From Pelomyxa schiedti (taxonomy: Eukaryota; Evosea; Pelobiontida; Pelomyxidae), in the NCBI GenBank assembly GCA_020536535.1, contig JAHLWZ010000613.1, forward strand, positions 1-31,198: a stretch of DNA of 31,198 bases, written 5' to 3'. Made by a program: the position numbers and the translations under genes. How positions within the stretch are numbered: position 1 is the stretch's first letter; the number at the start of each line of letters is the position of its first letter. Shown piece by piece: positions 1 through 9,767 of the stretch. The notes under the pieces were generated by a model. That model was not told the origin of the DNA. It did not search any database and saw nothing but the letters and a program-made list of their open reading frames with translations.

Positions 1-134
1 ACAAGCACAGCCAATTTGCCATTTATATCACCATCAGGAATAACACTCCTCCTCCTCTTCCTGCCCACCAGCAGCCAGTATCCCACAATTGCCAAAATTG
101 CCGCCGCGCACGTCGCATATACGCACCCAATCAT
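1..134 (-). CDS. 5' end of a signal-anchored membrane protein (partial)
   Basis: On the minus strand an ATG at 134-132 opens a frame that stays open to the window edge (44 codons). The first ~24 residues are a hydrophobic segment (Ala/Ile/Leu/Val rich, ending YWLLVG). A basic stop-transfer cluster, RKRRR, follows, and then a more polar stretch beginning SVIPDGDINGK. This is the usual layout of an N-terminal signal anchor facing the ER or plasma membrane. A longer overlapping frame (ATG at 279-277) is Gln/Asn/Lys-rich with no membrane segment and looks like leader sequence rich in CAA. The rest of the protein lies outside the window, so no function can be given. It would share a divergent promoter with the gene starting near 549. 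Confidence 0.5.
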   Translation of the reverse strand, partial: MIGCVYATCAAAILAIVGYWLLVGRKRRRSVIPDGDINGKLAVL

Positions 135-548
135 TTCGTCGTGGTTTGTTTTGTTGGGGTTGTCTTGTTATCGTTGGTGTTGCGTTTAGTTCGTCGCGTT
201 TACTTTCGCTTTGCTTCTTGTTTTGTTTTGTTTTTTTGTGTTGTGGTGAATGAGCGGCGGCGCATAAAAAGTGACTCATGAGACCCCACGATCACGTTGT
301 GAGTCACGCGGGGCGTCGTCACTCAGGGGAAAAGGGGAAAAAATGATTGGATTTTCGTTCAACTGTGTGTTCCCTTGTTCTTTTTGGGACTGCGAAAAGG
401 TGTGACTGATTTCTACAGTTACATGAGGCCAGACTCGAAACCCGGCGGAATGTGCTGTTTGGCCCTAGTTGCCGTTGAAGAATCCCAGGGACTGCAGGAA
501 AATGAGAACCATCTGGTTTATGAGAACGGCACGATCGATCGGTCTGGT
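135..548. promoter_or_regulatory. Divergent intergenic region with bZIP/AP-1-like inverted repeat
   Basis: This gap lies between the minus-strand membrane protein and the first plus-strand paralogue. GTGACTCA at 271-278 and TGAGTCAC at 300-307 are perfect 8-bp inverted copies 21 bp apart. Both contain the 7-mer TGACTCA/TGAGTCA, which bZIP (AP-1/GCN4) proteins bind in other eukaryotes. Runs of T and GTTT (about 165-240) read on the minus strand as an A/CAA-rich leader. A regulatory role is inferred. The frame upstream of 549 is open back to about 375, so part of 423-548 could be coding if translation starts at ATG 423 or 450. Confidence 0.35.
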
Positions 549-1514
549 ATGCAGAAAAGATCGAAAACGCGGCACAACGCTCGGGTGGGTGGTGCAACAA
601 CAACCAATGGCACTGGGTACAACAAGAAGAAGCTAACAACGAGGCAACAACAAGCAGTTGCATTTTTGGCGGGGTGGCACGAGCGGGCCGGCGCACACAG
701 CGTCATGATGACGTCATCATCATCGCCAACCACGAACCTACGTGTTCCATTGTTTGTGGCCAGAATCATCGTCGAATTCCTTCTGGGTGTGTGTGCTGTT
801 GTTGTTGTTTCCCCTTGTGGGTTTTTAACACATCTAAAGTTCTCAGGGGACATATGTGTGTACAGGAGGGGAACATGGAGGACAATTGGTACAGGAATCA
901 CCGTATTTAAGGACACTCCACAGTGGATTCCTGCAACGGTTGATGGTACCTGCGGAAACAGAGTGGGAGGGAGAATAGCGTGGCTGGAACCATCCTTGCA
1001 GGAACTTTCAGGTCCATGTGATAGGATTTACTGGGCTTTCAATGTGGTGGAATACACAATTGGTTCTTGCCAGGTTTACCACTTTCTCACATTTTGAACT
1101 GATATTCTTCCGAAGGAAGGACTCGGAGCCAGCACCACACTCACGAGCATGAATCTTGATGCTGGTGACTACTACCCAATCACGTTCCCATCAGACGATG
1201 TCAAGTCGTTTGGCCTGTCATTCAGTGGTGAGGCAGTCACAACCAGAGTGCAAGGCAACACAGTGCCCCGTCTCAGGGTCACTGACCCGTCACCAGTGAC
1301 CACCACAGACCAGTTCTCGTTCCTGCTGACGTTTGAGGCAGCAGACAAGAAGCGAGGGCATGTTGATGTGTTCAGGAACATGAAGCCGCTTGTGAGCTAT
1401 GACAACGTTGACACATCACTTCCACTGTATCCAACTGTGAACATGTGCTGCCGTGATTGTGCTTACAAGTTCGTCATGGACCCATCGATCCCCTCAGGGA
1501 TTATGATGTTCTGA
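549..1514 (+). CDS. Unrecognised protein, possible SPRY-like fold (tandem paralogue 1)
   Basis: Three exons, 549-786, 847-1073 and 1116-1514, join in phase (1, then 0) to give 287 residues ending in TGA. The introns are 60 and 42 nt with GT-AG ends, and the same two intron positions occur in the paralogue downstream. The ATG at 549 was chosen because it matches the start region of that paralogue; in-frame ATGs at 423 and 450 would lengthen it. Conserved blocks are AVAFLAGWHERAG near the N-terminus, CVYRRGTWRTIG and GGRIAWLEPSLQEL in the middle, and a C-terminal stretch with KKRGHVDVFRN, then LPLYPTVNMCC. The last part resembles the end of SPRY/B30.2 domains (a VxxFRN strand, then LYP), but this is a visual impression. 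Relative to the paralogue it has a short Thr/Ser insertion after HSVMM. No function is assigned. Confidence 0.75.
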
Positions 1515-1622
1515 GCACTCGTTTGTGAAATTGTGATACTTTAGTGATCAAAATAACGAAAAAAACAGGGCACCATCATCAAAATCACCTTCTTTTTGTG
1601 ATTTTTCTTTTTTCAAACGGCA

Positions 1623-2654
1623 ATGCACTCTCAGAGCCCTGCCGCCAGTGCACCATCACCATCATCATCAGCCATCGCGTCACCCAACGACGTGGCGACC
1701 AGCGCAAGTGACAACACAAACAGGGAAAACACGAGGAAGTACACAACGACAGAGCGAGCAGTTGCGTTTTTGGCAGGGTGGCACGAGAGGGCTGGCGCTC
1801 GCAGCGTCATGATGTCTCCTAACCTATGCGTTCCTTTGTCTGTGGCAAGAATCGTCGTGGAGTTCTTGTTGGGTGCGTTGAGAGTTTGGTTTTTGTTTTT
1901 GTTTTGATTTTTCACTACGAATCTTTTTAACTTGTGGCCTGTGATAGGGTCCATTTGTGTGTATAGGAGAGGAACGTGGAAGACAATTGGAGATGGAATA
2001 AAAGTTGTTGACGACACAACTCAGTGGATTGCTATCGAAAACCGTAGCTGTGGCAGCAGTGTTGGAGGGAGAATAGCATGGCTGGAACCATCCCTGCAGG
2101 AATTAGCAGGTGCACGTGACAGGGTTTACTGGGCATTTGATGTCGTCAAGTACACACCCGGTGCATGTCAGGTTTGAACTTCCACTCTTCATCATATCAT
2201 AAGTTGATTGTTTGTTCTCACACGCGGGACTTCCTTGAAGGAAGGACTTGGAGCCAGCACCACACTCATGGGAATGGTTCTCGATTCAGCATCAAGTGCA
2301 GGTGGTGACTACTACCCAATCACATACTCGTCACTCAGCAACCGTGGTGTCAACTCATTTGGCCTGTCATTCTCTGGTTCTCTCATCACAACCAGAGTGC
2401 AAGGCAACATGGTTTATGATCGGAGAGTCACGAATCCAACAAGGGTGTTAGAGACGGAGCAGTTCTCGTTCCTGCTGACGTTCGAGTCACCAGACAAGAA
2501 GCGAGGGCACGTTGATGTGTTCAGGAACATGAATCTGCTTGTGAGCTATGACAACGTGGACACATCACTGCCACTGTATCCAACTGTGAACATGTGCTGT
2601 CGCCCCAGTTACTACAAGTTCGTCATGGACCCAACCCTCCCTGATGGATTGTGA
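1623..2654 (+). CDS. Unrecognised protein, possible SPRY-like fold (tandem paralogue 2)
   Basis: Exons 1623-1872, 1948-2171 and 2241-2654 join in phase to 295 residues ending in TGA. The introns (75 and 69 nt) fall at the same codons as in the upstream copy. The N-terminus (about 44 residues, Ser/Ala/Thr rich) is low complexity and differs between copies. From AVAFLAGWHERAG onward the two proteins align closely through CVYRRGTWKTIG, GGRIAWLEPSLQEL, YWAFDVVKYTPGACQ, DYYPIT and KKRGHVDVFRN. No signal peptide or convincing membrane segment is visible. The gene starts 108 bp after the stop of its paralogue, which fits a local tandem duplication. The protein family is not recognised; a SPRY-like C-terminal fold is only suggested. 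Confidence 0.8.
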
Positions 2655-2813
2655 TGTCAATCGCAGGGTTAGAAATACGAGATAGAAGAAATGCTCCTGT
2701 ACATATGAAGCAAAAAAAAAAAAAGAAGTGAAGTGATTTCAAAATCCAACCAAACAGATTTTTTCTTTTTGCTTTGAGTGTTGTGTGGGACTACAAGGTC
2801 ATAGTCCAGTTAC
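2655..2813. other. Convergent 3' intergenic region
   Basis: This 159-bp gap lies between the stop of the second paralogue (plus) and the stop of glutamate dehydrogenase (minus). It holds an A-run near 2711-2722 and a T-rich stretch near 2758-2775. These are plausible 3'UTR/polyadenylation sequence for the two converging genes. Nothing else was seen. Confidence 0.4.
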
Positions 2814-5800
2814 TCACAGAATGAGTGGGAGGATGTCAACAACGGATGGCTCCCAGTCGATTCCCTTGCCGTAGACAAGCTTGCATGCCAATGCGGTGGA
2901 GATGATGGCCTTCTTGTGCATGTCTGGCACGCGGGCGAGGCACTGGTCCAAGTGTCCGGACTTGATGCAGTCGGGGACGTAGTCAATGAACACCTTGAGA
3001 AGCTTGGCGTGCTCGGGGGCGTTGAGGTCGAGGGGCTTGAGGTATGTGGCGATGTCGTCGGTGAACTTGTTGATGCGCTGGGAGACAAGCTCGGAGATGT
3101 GTGTCATCTTGATCTTCTTGCCGTTCTTGAGCCAGTAGGCCATCATGGCTCCGGCCTCGGCGTTGGCGATTTCGGCCAGTCGAGAGAGGACGTTCTTGAC
3201 GAGCGCGGGCTTGATGGCGACGAACTGGTCGTCCTTGAGCGAGAGACCGGCAAGGATTTCGTAGCTGCTGCTGACGACTCCGCACTTGTTGGCAGAGGAG
3301 TCCTTGTAGATGAGAACACCCTTGTCCTGTTGCCGGAGTTAGCGGGGCGAAACGAGTCACTTGGAAGAAACTAACCTCAAGGAATTCACGGGCGTCTTGG
3401 GGAATGTAAAGGTTGGCTCCCTCGACGATGGCCTTGGCGGTTGGCTGGTCGTCAACGAAGAACTGAGAGGATGTTAATGAGGGGAAATAGGACAAGTAAA
3501 AGCGCTTACGTCTTTCATGTTGAGCATGTTGAGGGCACGGGGGCGGCCACCAGAGGGAATGAAGACGTCGGTCTTCTTCTGGTGTGCGTTGAGTCGGAAG
3601 ATTTGTTGAGCTTGGTTTCCGCTGATCCAGTCCTCAATGAGCTTTCCTCCCTCCTTCTTGATGAGAAGGGTCTCCTTTTGGAAGGATGAGCGTTGCCTTG
3701 TCTGCCACAAGCAAAGAATGAAACCTCCCTCGTGAAGGAGTTCCCTTGGGTACTCAGCAATTGGCTTGACCTTGTGGAACATTTCGACAAGGGCGGGGAG
3801 GTTCATGCCCTCGGGATCGTACATGGTGCCAGAGGCATCGGTTACAACCAGAAGCTTGGCGAAAGTTGGAAGGTGCTGGTTAAGAAGCCTGATCATGTTT
3901 CCGGCGACATCACCATCGGGTCCACCGGTGATCTTGCAGGTGAAGGGCTTGCCCTCAAGGCCGAGGTAGCGGAGGGTGTGGACGAGGTACTGGTACATAC
4001 CCCATGATGTTACACCGTACTCCTTGTGGTTAATGCCTACGTCCTCCTTGCCGGAGATGAAGGCGCCACCAGAGTAGTAGCCAAGGCGGATGGACTCAGC
4101 TGCCAACCAGTGAATCATGCTGTCGTGCATGTTCTCATCGGGACCAAGGTAGATGTACTCTGGAAGCTTGAGGTAATCGACAATGAACTCTCCGTACTTG
4201 AGGGAGTTCTTGGCGAAGTCCCAAATGAAGAGGCAGAGGAATGTGTTGAGGAAGCAGCGCTGGTTGTAGTACATGTACTCAAGGGTTTGTGCCTTGACCC
4301 ACTCGTCAAGCATGGGCTTTATCTTGTCAGCGGGTGTGGCAGCAGCCTCAAGCTCGCGTCGGATGATCTCAGTCTCGAATGTGAGCTCCTCATTTGGAGA
4401 GACGAAGACAATAGCCTTGGATCCACCCTCGGGGATATCCTTGTTCTTCTTCTGCTGAGTGTAGGCAAGATTGTAGCACTCAGTGAACATGTTGGCGCGC
4501 TCAAATCGGGCGTGCTCCTGGTCGCGGGCAACAACTGTCCTCATTCCACCACGGGCAAGGTCGCGGAACCTGACTTGGAAGGAGGTGAAGTTCCATCCCT
4601 TGACGTAATAGACGGAGAAGGGGAGCTCTGGGTATTTGGAGGCACGGTCGAACCCGGGGACGTTGTTCATGTACTGTGGGTTGAGGCGGAAACCAATGGC
4701 CAATTTGTGGTAGTTGTAGGCATTGGTGCGGTAGCAGTTATCGGTGACGTTGAGGGCCTGAAGGAAGACATTCCTCCTGCGGTCATCGTGCTTCTTCCTG
4801 CCGGTGTCGAGCTCGGCAAGGGCCTTCTCGAGCTCAGCCTTCAGTCGGGCGTACTCCTCGAGGTTGGCAGTGGCTGGGTGGAACTTGGCAGCGAAGACTG
4901 CAAGGAGCTTGAGGGTAAGCTCTGGGTGGAAGGCAAATGCCTCAAGGCACATGTCCTCAGTGTAGAGGGCTGCGTTTACGTCGGAAAGAACCTGCTCAAT
5001 GATTCCAGCGAACGCACGGAGGAGATTGGCTAAGATAAATGAGAACTGGTCAAAAAAACTGGGAAGAGTAGTGTACCATGGGAGCCAGTGAATGTGCCGG
5101 AAAGGACCAAGTCGGTGAGAATGTCAACCTTGAGCCCCTTGAGCATCTCGAACTCGCGCATGAAGCCATTGAGCTTAGCTTCGTCGGTGACGATCTCGCC
5201 AACAAGTTCAATTGCTCCAACGAGGATGCACTTGACGGAGAGGGGATCAACATAGGCGAAGTGGAGGTTGGCAATGGTGACTGAGTGGCGCTTGCACATC
5301 TGAGCGAGCTTGTAGAGGAACATTCGCTTAGCAACGTTCTTCCAAGCAAAGTAGAGGGTACCATCTATAAGCAAGAGGTTGACAAAACAATAGAAATAGA
5401 AAAGAGGAATTACTGTTGCCAGAGGCTGGGACAAGTTTGTATTGGACGGCATCGCGAAGAACAGCCTCAGCGAAGAGGGTTGCCTTGATGGCAGCGGGCA
5501 TCACTCTCTCTGCGGCATCAGCAGCAGCAATGAAGGAAACACGGGTGATCCTGAGGGGAAGGCTGTACCCGGGCATCGGGGAATCAGAGACGAAGCTGAA
5601 GTACTCCTTGATGCTTGTCTCACCATAGTGCTACAAAAAAGGTGAACAAAACAAAAAGTGTATTAAAAGGAAACTAACGCGGAGGATTTCGGTGTCAGCG
5701 TGCTCGCGGGCAAGAGAAATAACAAGGGATGTGTTCTTGAAGTTGAGGTAAACGAACTCCTCGAACTCCTCGCTATAAGGGCAGAAAAAAAAAAACATTA

Positions 5801-6025
5801 AGAACCGAGACACGGCACGTAGTTGTGTAATAATAATTTGTAAAGTGTGTATAGGGATGAAATACATTTTAAAAAGTAAGTAACGTATCGTTTTTTTTTT
5901 GACAACGCAAACCTGTAGACGAGGGTGTGGGCAACGACGGTCGACTCCTCAGCGGTGGCCTGAGCGACGAACTTTGGCATGTGGGTCTTGAGCCATGCAA
6001 GAAGTGCGGTATCTGTCTTCTCCAT
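2814..6025 (-). CDS. GDH2: NAD-specific glutamate dehydrogenase, large (GDH2-type)
   Basis: Catalyses oxidative deamination of glutamate to 2-oxoglutarate with NAD+. Seven exons, read right to left: 6025-5913, 5772-5679, 5630-5414, 5364-5077, 5029-3510, 3462-3376, 3326-2814. All phases agree and give 943 residues ending in TGA, close to the ~1000 residues usual for the large eukaryotic NAD-GDH class (fungal Gdh2, Dictyostelium). Diagnostic motifs in the big fifth exon are RDLARGGMRTV (~res 400), PEGGSKAIV with the substrate/catalytic Lys region (~435), and GGPDGDVAGN in the Rossmann NAD-binding part (~600). A further typical block is VEGANLY in exon 6. The N-terminal third is the regulatory extension typical of this class. 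No clear targeting peptide is seen; the start is MEKTDTALLAWL. The promoter region is shared with the divergent gene at 6533. Confidence 0.95.
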
Positions 6026-6532
6026 TTGTTGTTGTTGGTAGTAGTAGTTTGTTGTCGGTGTTCCGGCGGGTCGCTTTGGTTGGATTTTTTAAGAATGAAT
6101 TTTGTTTTCTCCCAAGCGACGCCTTTAAAAAGTGCACGGGGAGCGAAAGGAAATGTCACCGAAAAATAGAACGATGGACATTGGTTGAATTTGGAATAGA
6201 AGCTGACGTCGAAGCCCTGTTTTTAGCCTGGAAAGATCGTGTACCAAGACATCTCTCACTTGACCTTTGATCACTTCCAGAATGGACTCACGCACCGCCC
6301 TCTCATCTGTGAATCACAATCACTGCCCCCATTCCTGTCATCCCCCTCAAGTTCCTTTTCCTGTTTCCGCGACAGACTTTGACTTCAATCAATCTAATCA
6401 ACACACGATCAGTGTTCGGTTCATGAAAAAGTGTCTGAATAAAAAGATTGAAGAACGTGAAGTGGTGTTCTTAAAGCGTCGTTTAAAAAGAAAAATAAAC
6501 CGCGGTTGGTTGGGTGCAGTTGGCTTGCGAAC
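6026..6532. promoter_or_regulatory. Divergent promoter region, GDH / LRR-Ras gene
   Basis: About 500 bp separate two start codons pointing away from each other. The GDH side is rich in CAA on its sense strand, which fits a leader. The other side has AT-rich stretches near 6420-6500. Short frames here have no protein-like composition. No clear TATA box or known operator could be assigned. Confidence 0.4.
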
Positions 6533-9522
6533 ATGTCGTCGGGATCTGGCAGCGACACAGAGTCTAATGATGAAGCCACACCCGTAACGACAAACGAGAT
6601 CTCTGTAACAGCAACTACTACTACCACTCTTGAGGGATCTGCCGCTGTTACTGGCGAAACAACCGAGCCGGCAAGCAAGATCCCAGATCCGCACGTCGTT
6701 GTCGCGGTAGAATCCGTTAATACAACGCCGCAACAGCCCGACGACGCCGGTGGCAAAGCCGTCGAAAAGAGTGATGCCACTGCTTCGGCGACGTTATCTG
6801 ACGCACTTGATGCTACTCGACCTGCTGGGAGCGCTTTGAACGACGTTGCTGTAGCTCTGGTGGACGCCGCTTTCGGCACCGATGCTGCGGCTAATGCGGC
6901 GCCCACAGATACCTCCAAGACAAAGCCGCGACGCAATTCTCATACTTCTCACCACAGACGATCGGGTGGATATGCTCACAAGGGATCCCACGCGCATCCC
7001 TCTGGCGGCGGCCACGGCCATTCGCACCCGAGCCACAAGCCAAAGAGGCGATCGAAAAAACTCCCACAGGAACAAATTAGCCTTCTGGACGCCGCCACAG
7101 CTGATGCCGCGATTCCAGCTTCTACAACCTCTAACAACCTAGGTGAAGAAGTTCCAGTCATACTTTCCAAATCACAACATGGAAAGTCTAGCCATCACTC
7201 GCACCACAGGAAGCCGAAAGGCCATACCACTCACACTGAGTCACCCGAACTTGCTGTTTCAGCTACACCACCTTCAGTTATAGACTCCTCTCCTGTATCT
7301 TCTCCACTTAGTGCCGCTGCACCACAGAAATCAGTTTGGAAAGCAGTACGAGAGAAACCAAGGAAAATTATAGTAAATCTTGCTGATTTGTCATCCAAAG
7401 AGCAGATGGCCGTTTTTCTTAGTCGGACTGGTGTATTTTCCGCCACCAAACCTTCCCCCACCCTCTCGCTAATTGATGGACTCCCGAAGCCCAGTACCAC
7501 CGACACCAAGGTGTTATGTGCAGCAGACTCGCCAAGGCCACTGGTTGGCGATATCCTCATCATGGGGGAATGTGGCATAACCGCCGCAAGTGCGGGAGCG
7601 CTAGCGTCTGTCATTGCTAGCTTAAGTTCCACCAGAGCAATTGAAGTACTAGATCTAGCAAGGAACGCTGAGATTGGAGACCCAGGTGTCTCAGCAATAT
7701 GTTCTGCACTATTGTCTCGGTGGGGAAATAAAGTTGGAGCTGGGTATGGGTTATCTTCCTGTGCTCACGTTCCACATTTATCGTTTTGTGGATGTAAAGC
7801 TGCCGGATCAAGTGCTGCAGCCATTGCCGCAATCGCGCTCCCCGGTGGAGCCTCTTCCAGTGAAGAAGATTCTGATACTGGTCAGGCAGATAGATCTATT
7901 TGCGCTTGTGCTCAAGCGATCAATGTCTCGGGATGTGGAGAAGGCCTACTTGTTCACCTACCAACTTGCCAGCAGGTTGTACGTGTTTCAATGTTTGGTG
8001 GGGGTGGCGTAGGGTCTAAGTCGTCACTGGCAGTAAGATTTTCGAAGGTGGGTCAGTTCTAGTTTTACAATAATAAATATTTGACATTTTTGCAGGGCTT
8101 CTTTATCCGAGGTATGACCCTTTCAAATTTTAAAATTCAAACAATCCCAATTTCTTACTTGCAAATATTTTGAGATTATGATCCCACGATCGAGGTACTC
8201 AGATATATCCTCTCTTTTCTTACACATCCAAGGATTTTTATCGAGGTTGCCTAATCCTAAATGGCATTGTTTACAACATTCTTATTACTGATACTGGTAA
8301 TCTTCCCTATTTGCGTAATGGTTGTTCACTTTTTTCTTTGTCTATTTGATCAGCTGGACAAGATGAGTACGTTAAGATTTAACTCATTTTCTGTTGTCTC
8401 ACCTCAATTTAGGTACACTGAAATGAGAAAAAAGTTTTTTTGGTGTTGAATTTTCCTTTTACTAATTCCCGCAAGACACATAAAACGGACTGATGTATTC
8501 ATCCTCGGGTAAGGCACCGCAAATCTATAGTTTTTCTTACACTTCTCTAGCTACGCCATTACTTCCCACTATTCCTTTCTGGAAATTAAGCAGTACCACA
8601 AGGAGATATGTGAAGAACTAGGGTTAGGAGAGGAGAAAATTCCTCAATCTACTACTCCAGGCCTCCTTAATAAGACTTTGCGAAAGCCAGCCCCAAAGTC
8701 ATCTCAGCAACCCCTTCTGCCAACCGCAGATACTCCGACTCTTCCGGAAAAAGTGTTTCCTTGCATCTTGGTTGGAGGAAAATGTGATTTATCAGCGGAG
8801 CGTGAAGTTTCTCAAGAGGAGGGCATGGCACTTTCCGAAAAACTGCATTGCCCATTCTATGAGGTACCCAGCCATTCCAAATGGAAACTCAAATTTCCTA
8901 GGTCAGTTCCAAGACAGGAGATAACGTAGAACAAGTTTTCACACAGGCAGTGAAGATGTTCATCCACAACATCGGTGCTAAAACAGCTCCTGCGAAATCA
9001 CCTTTACCAGAGACAGCTTTTAGTTTTCCTATTCCGCCAATATCTACACTCAGCACATATATAACCGATGAGGCTCTCGAGAGTATCCAAGTGCACTTTT
9101 TCTTTTGTAAGTAACACACTCACAGTTAAATCTGGTGACAGTGGGATTCTTAGTTCTCACCGGCAACATCAAACTACTTCTGTAACGTCTACCGTCCCAG
9201 CAGAACAACCGGATATGAAATCTGCACTGTAAGAACAAACAAAATCCTAAACCACTTCTCATCTATCCTTAGGGAAAGAATTTCCTCGCTCGAAAAGAAA
9301 GTGGCTGAGTTACAAGCCATTGTAGACTCAAAGACGTATGTACCAAGTTAAAGTCTACCGCTTCTTTAAATACGGTTATCGCCAGTGCTTCTGAACAGAA
9401 CCTTCAGCAGGAGAATCAGCAACTGAAGGCTCAGTTAGAAAGGCTAAGGTATTCCAACCTCTCCGTAATTCGGGTTCTAACCACTCCACAGGTCCGGTCC
9501 AGTTCCCGACTTATTGCTCTAA
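6533..9522 (+). CDS. LRR - degenerate Ras-like GTPase - coiled-coil fusion protein
   Basis: Thirteen exons join in phase to 811 residues: 6533-8047, 8096-8111, 8175-8194, 8233-8296, 8354-8366, 8413-8433, 8476-8508, 8551-8863, 8902-9082, 9126-9228, 9273-9335, 9386-9448, 9492-9522. Residues 1-~300 are low complexity (Ser/Thr/Ala, then His/Lys-rich at ~140-235). Residues ~340-445 look like ribonuclease-inhibitor-type leucine-rich repeats (AIEVLDLARN, HLSFCGCKA). From ~483 a Ras domain follows: YDPTIED (switch I), DTAGQDEY (switch II), a GKCD motif in place of NKCD, and VSSKT in place of (E)TSAK. The P-loop reads GGGGVGSKSS, with a Ser inserted between the Gly and the Lys of GxxxxGKS. A ~40-residue Pro/Ser/Thr-rich insert precedes GKCD. 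The C-terminus (~760-802) is coiled coil and lacks a CAAX box, so lipid anchoring is not expected. Nucleotide binding is doubtful; a regulatory or scaffolding role is inferred. Confidence 0.82.
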
Positions 9523-9767
9523 TCCCGTGCAAGTAATTTATTATTACCCTACAACCAGGGCACAATCCCTTACTGTAACACTACAAGTCTAACAAGAATT
9601 TTGATTCGCAGTTTCATTCCACACCTCAAACTTTTGCCAACCAAGCTTCAAGACTTCAAAGAAATTAGGAGAATTCCCAACCGTCGCCAGCGACGGTTCG
9701 GGGGACACAAAAAGTGAAAGAAAGGCGCCTGAGAAAAAACACAAAAGGGAAAAAAAACCCCAACACA
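9523..9767. promoter_or_regulatory. Intergenic region with hairpin in the leader of the fusion gene
   Basis: This 245-bp gap separates two plus-strand genes. The first half (TTTATTATTA near 9538) is probably 3' sequence of the LRR-Ras gene. A perfect 8-bp stem, AACCGTCG at 9679-9686 and CGACGGTT at 9691-9698 with a CCAG loop, lies about 70 bp upstream of the next ATG. It would form a stable hairpin in DNA or in a 5'UTR. Its function is unknown. Confidence 0.4.

Noticed and set aside
34-279. 81-codon minus-strand frame with Gln/Asn/Lys-rich product
   Set aside because: Low-complexity composition matches the CAA-rich leaders seen elsewhere in the window. The overlapping frame from 134 has a clear membrane anchor and is the better gene start.
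375-548. Upstream extension of the first paralogue from 375
   Set aside because: The codon at 375 is TTG, not ATG, and the segment has no counterpart in the paralogue. ATGs at 423 and 450 remain possible, but 549 fits the alignment best.
4026-5033. 335-codon plus-strand frame, Val/Leu/Glu-rich
   Set aside because: Lies exactly opposite the largest exon of glutamate dehydrogenase. Its composition is that of an antisense shadow of codon-biased coding sequence, and it has no recognisable motif.
9083-9125. Apparent 19-nt intron GTAAGT...CACAG at 9107-9125
   Set aside because: An upstream donor at 9083 gives the same downstream phase with a normal 43-nt intron, so no ultra-short intron is needed.
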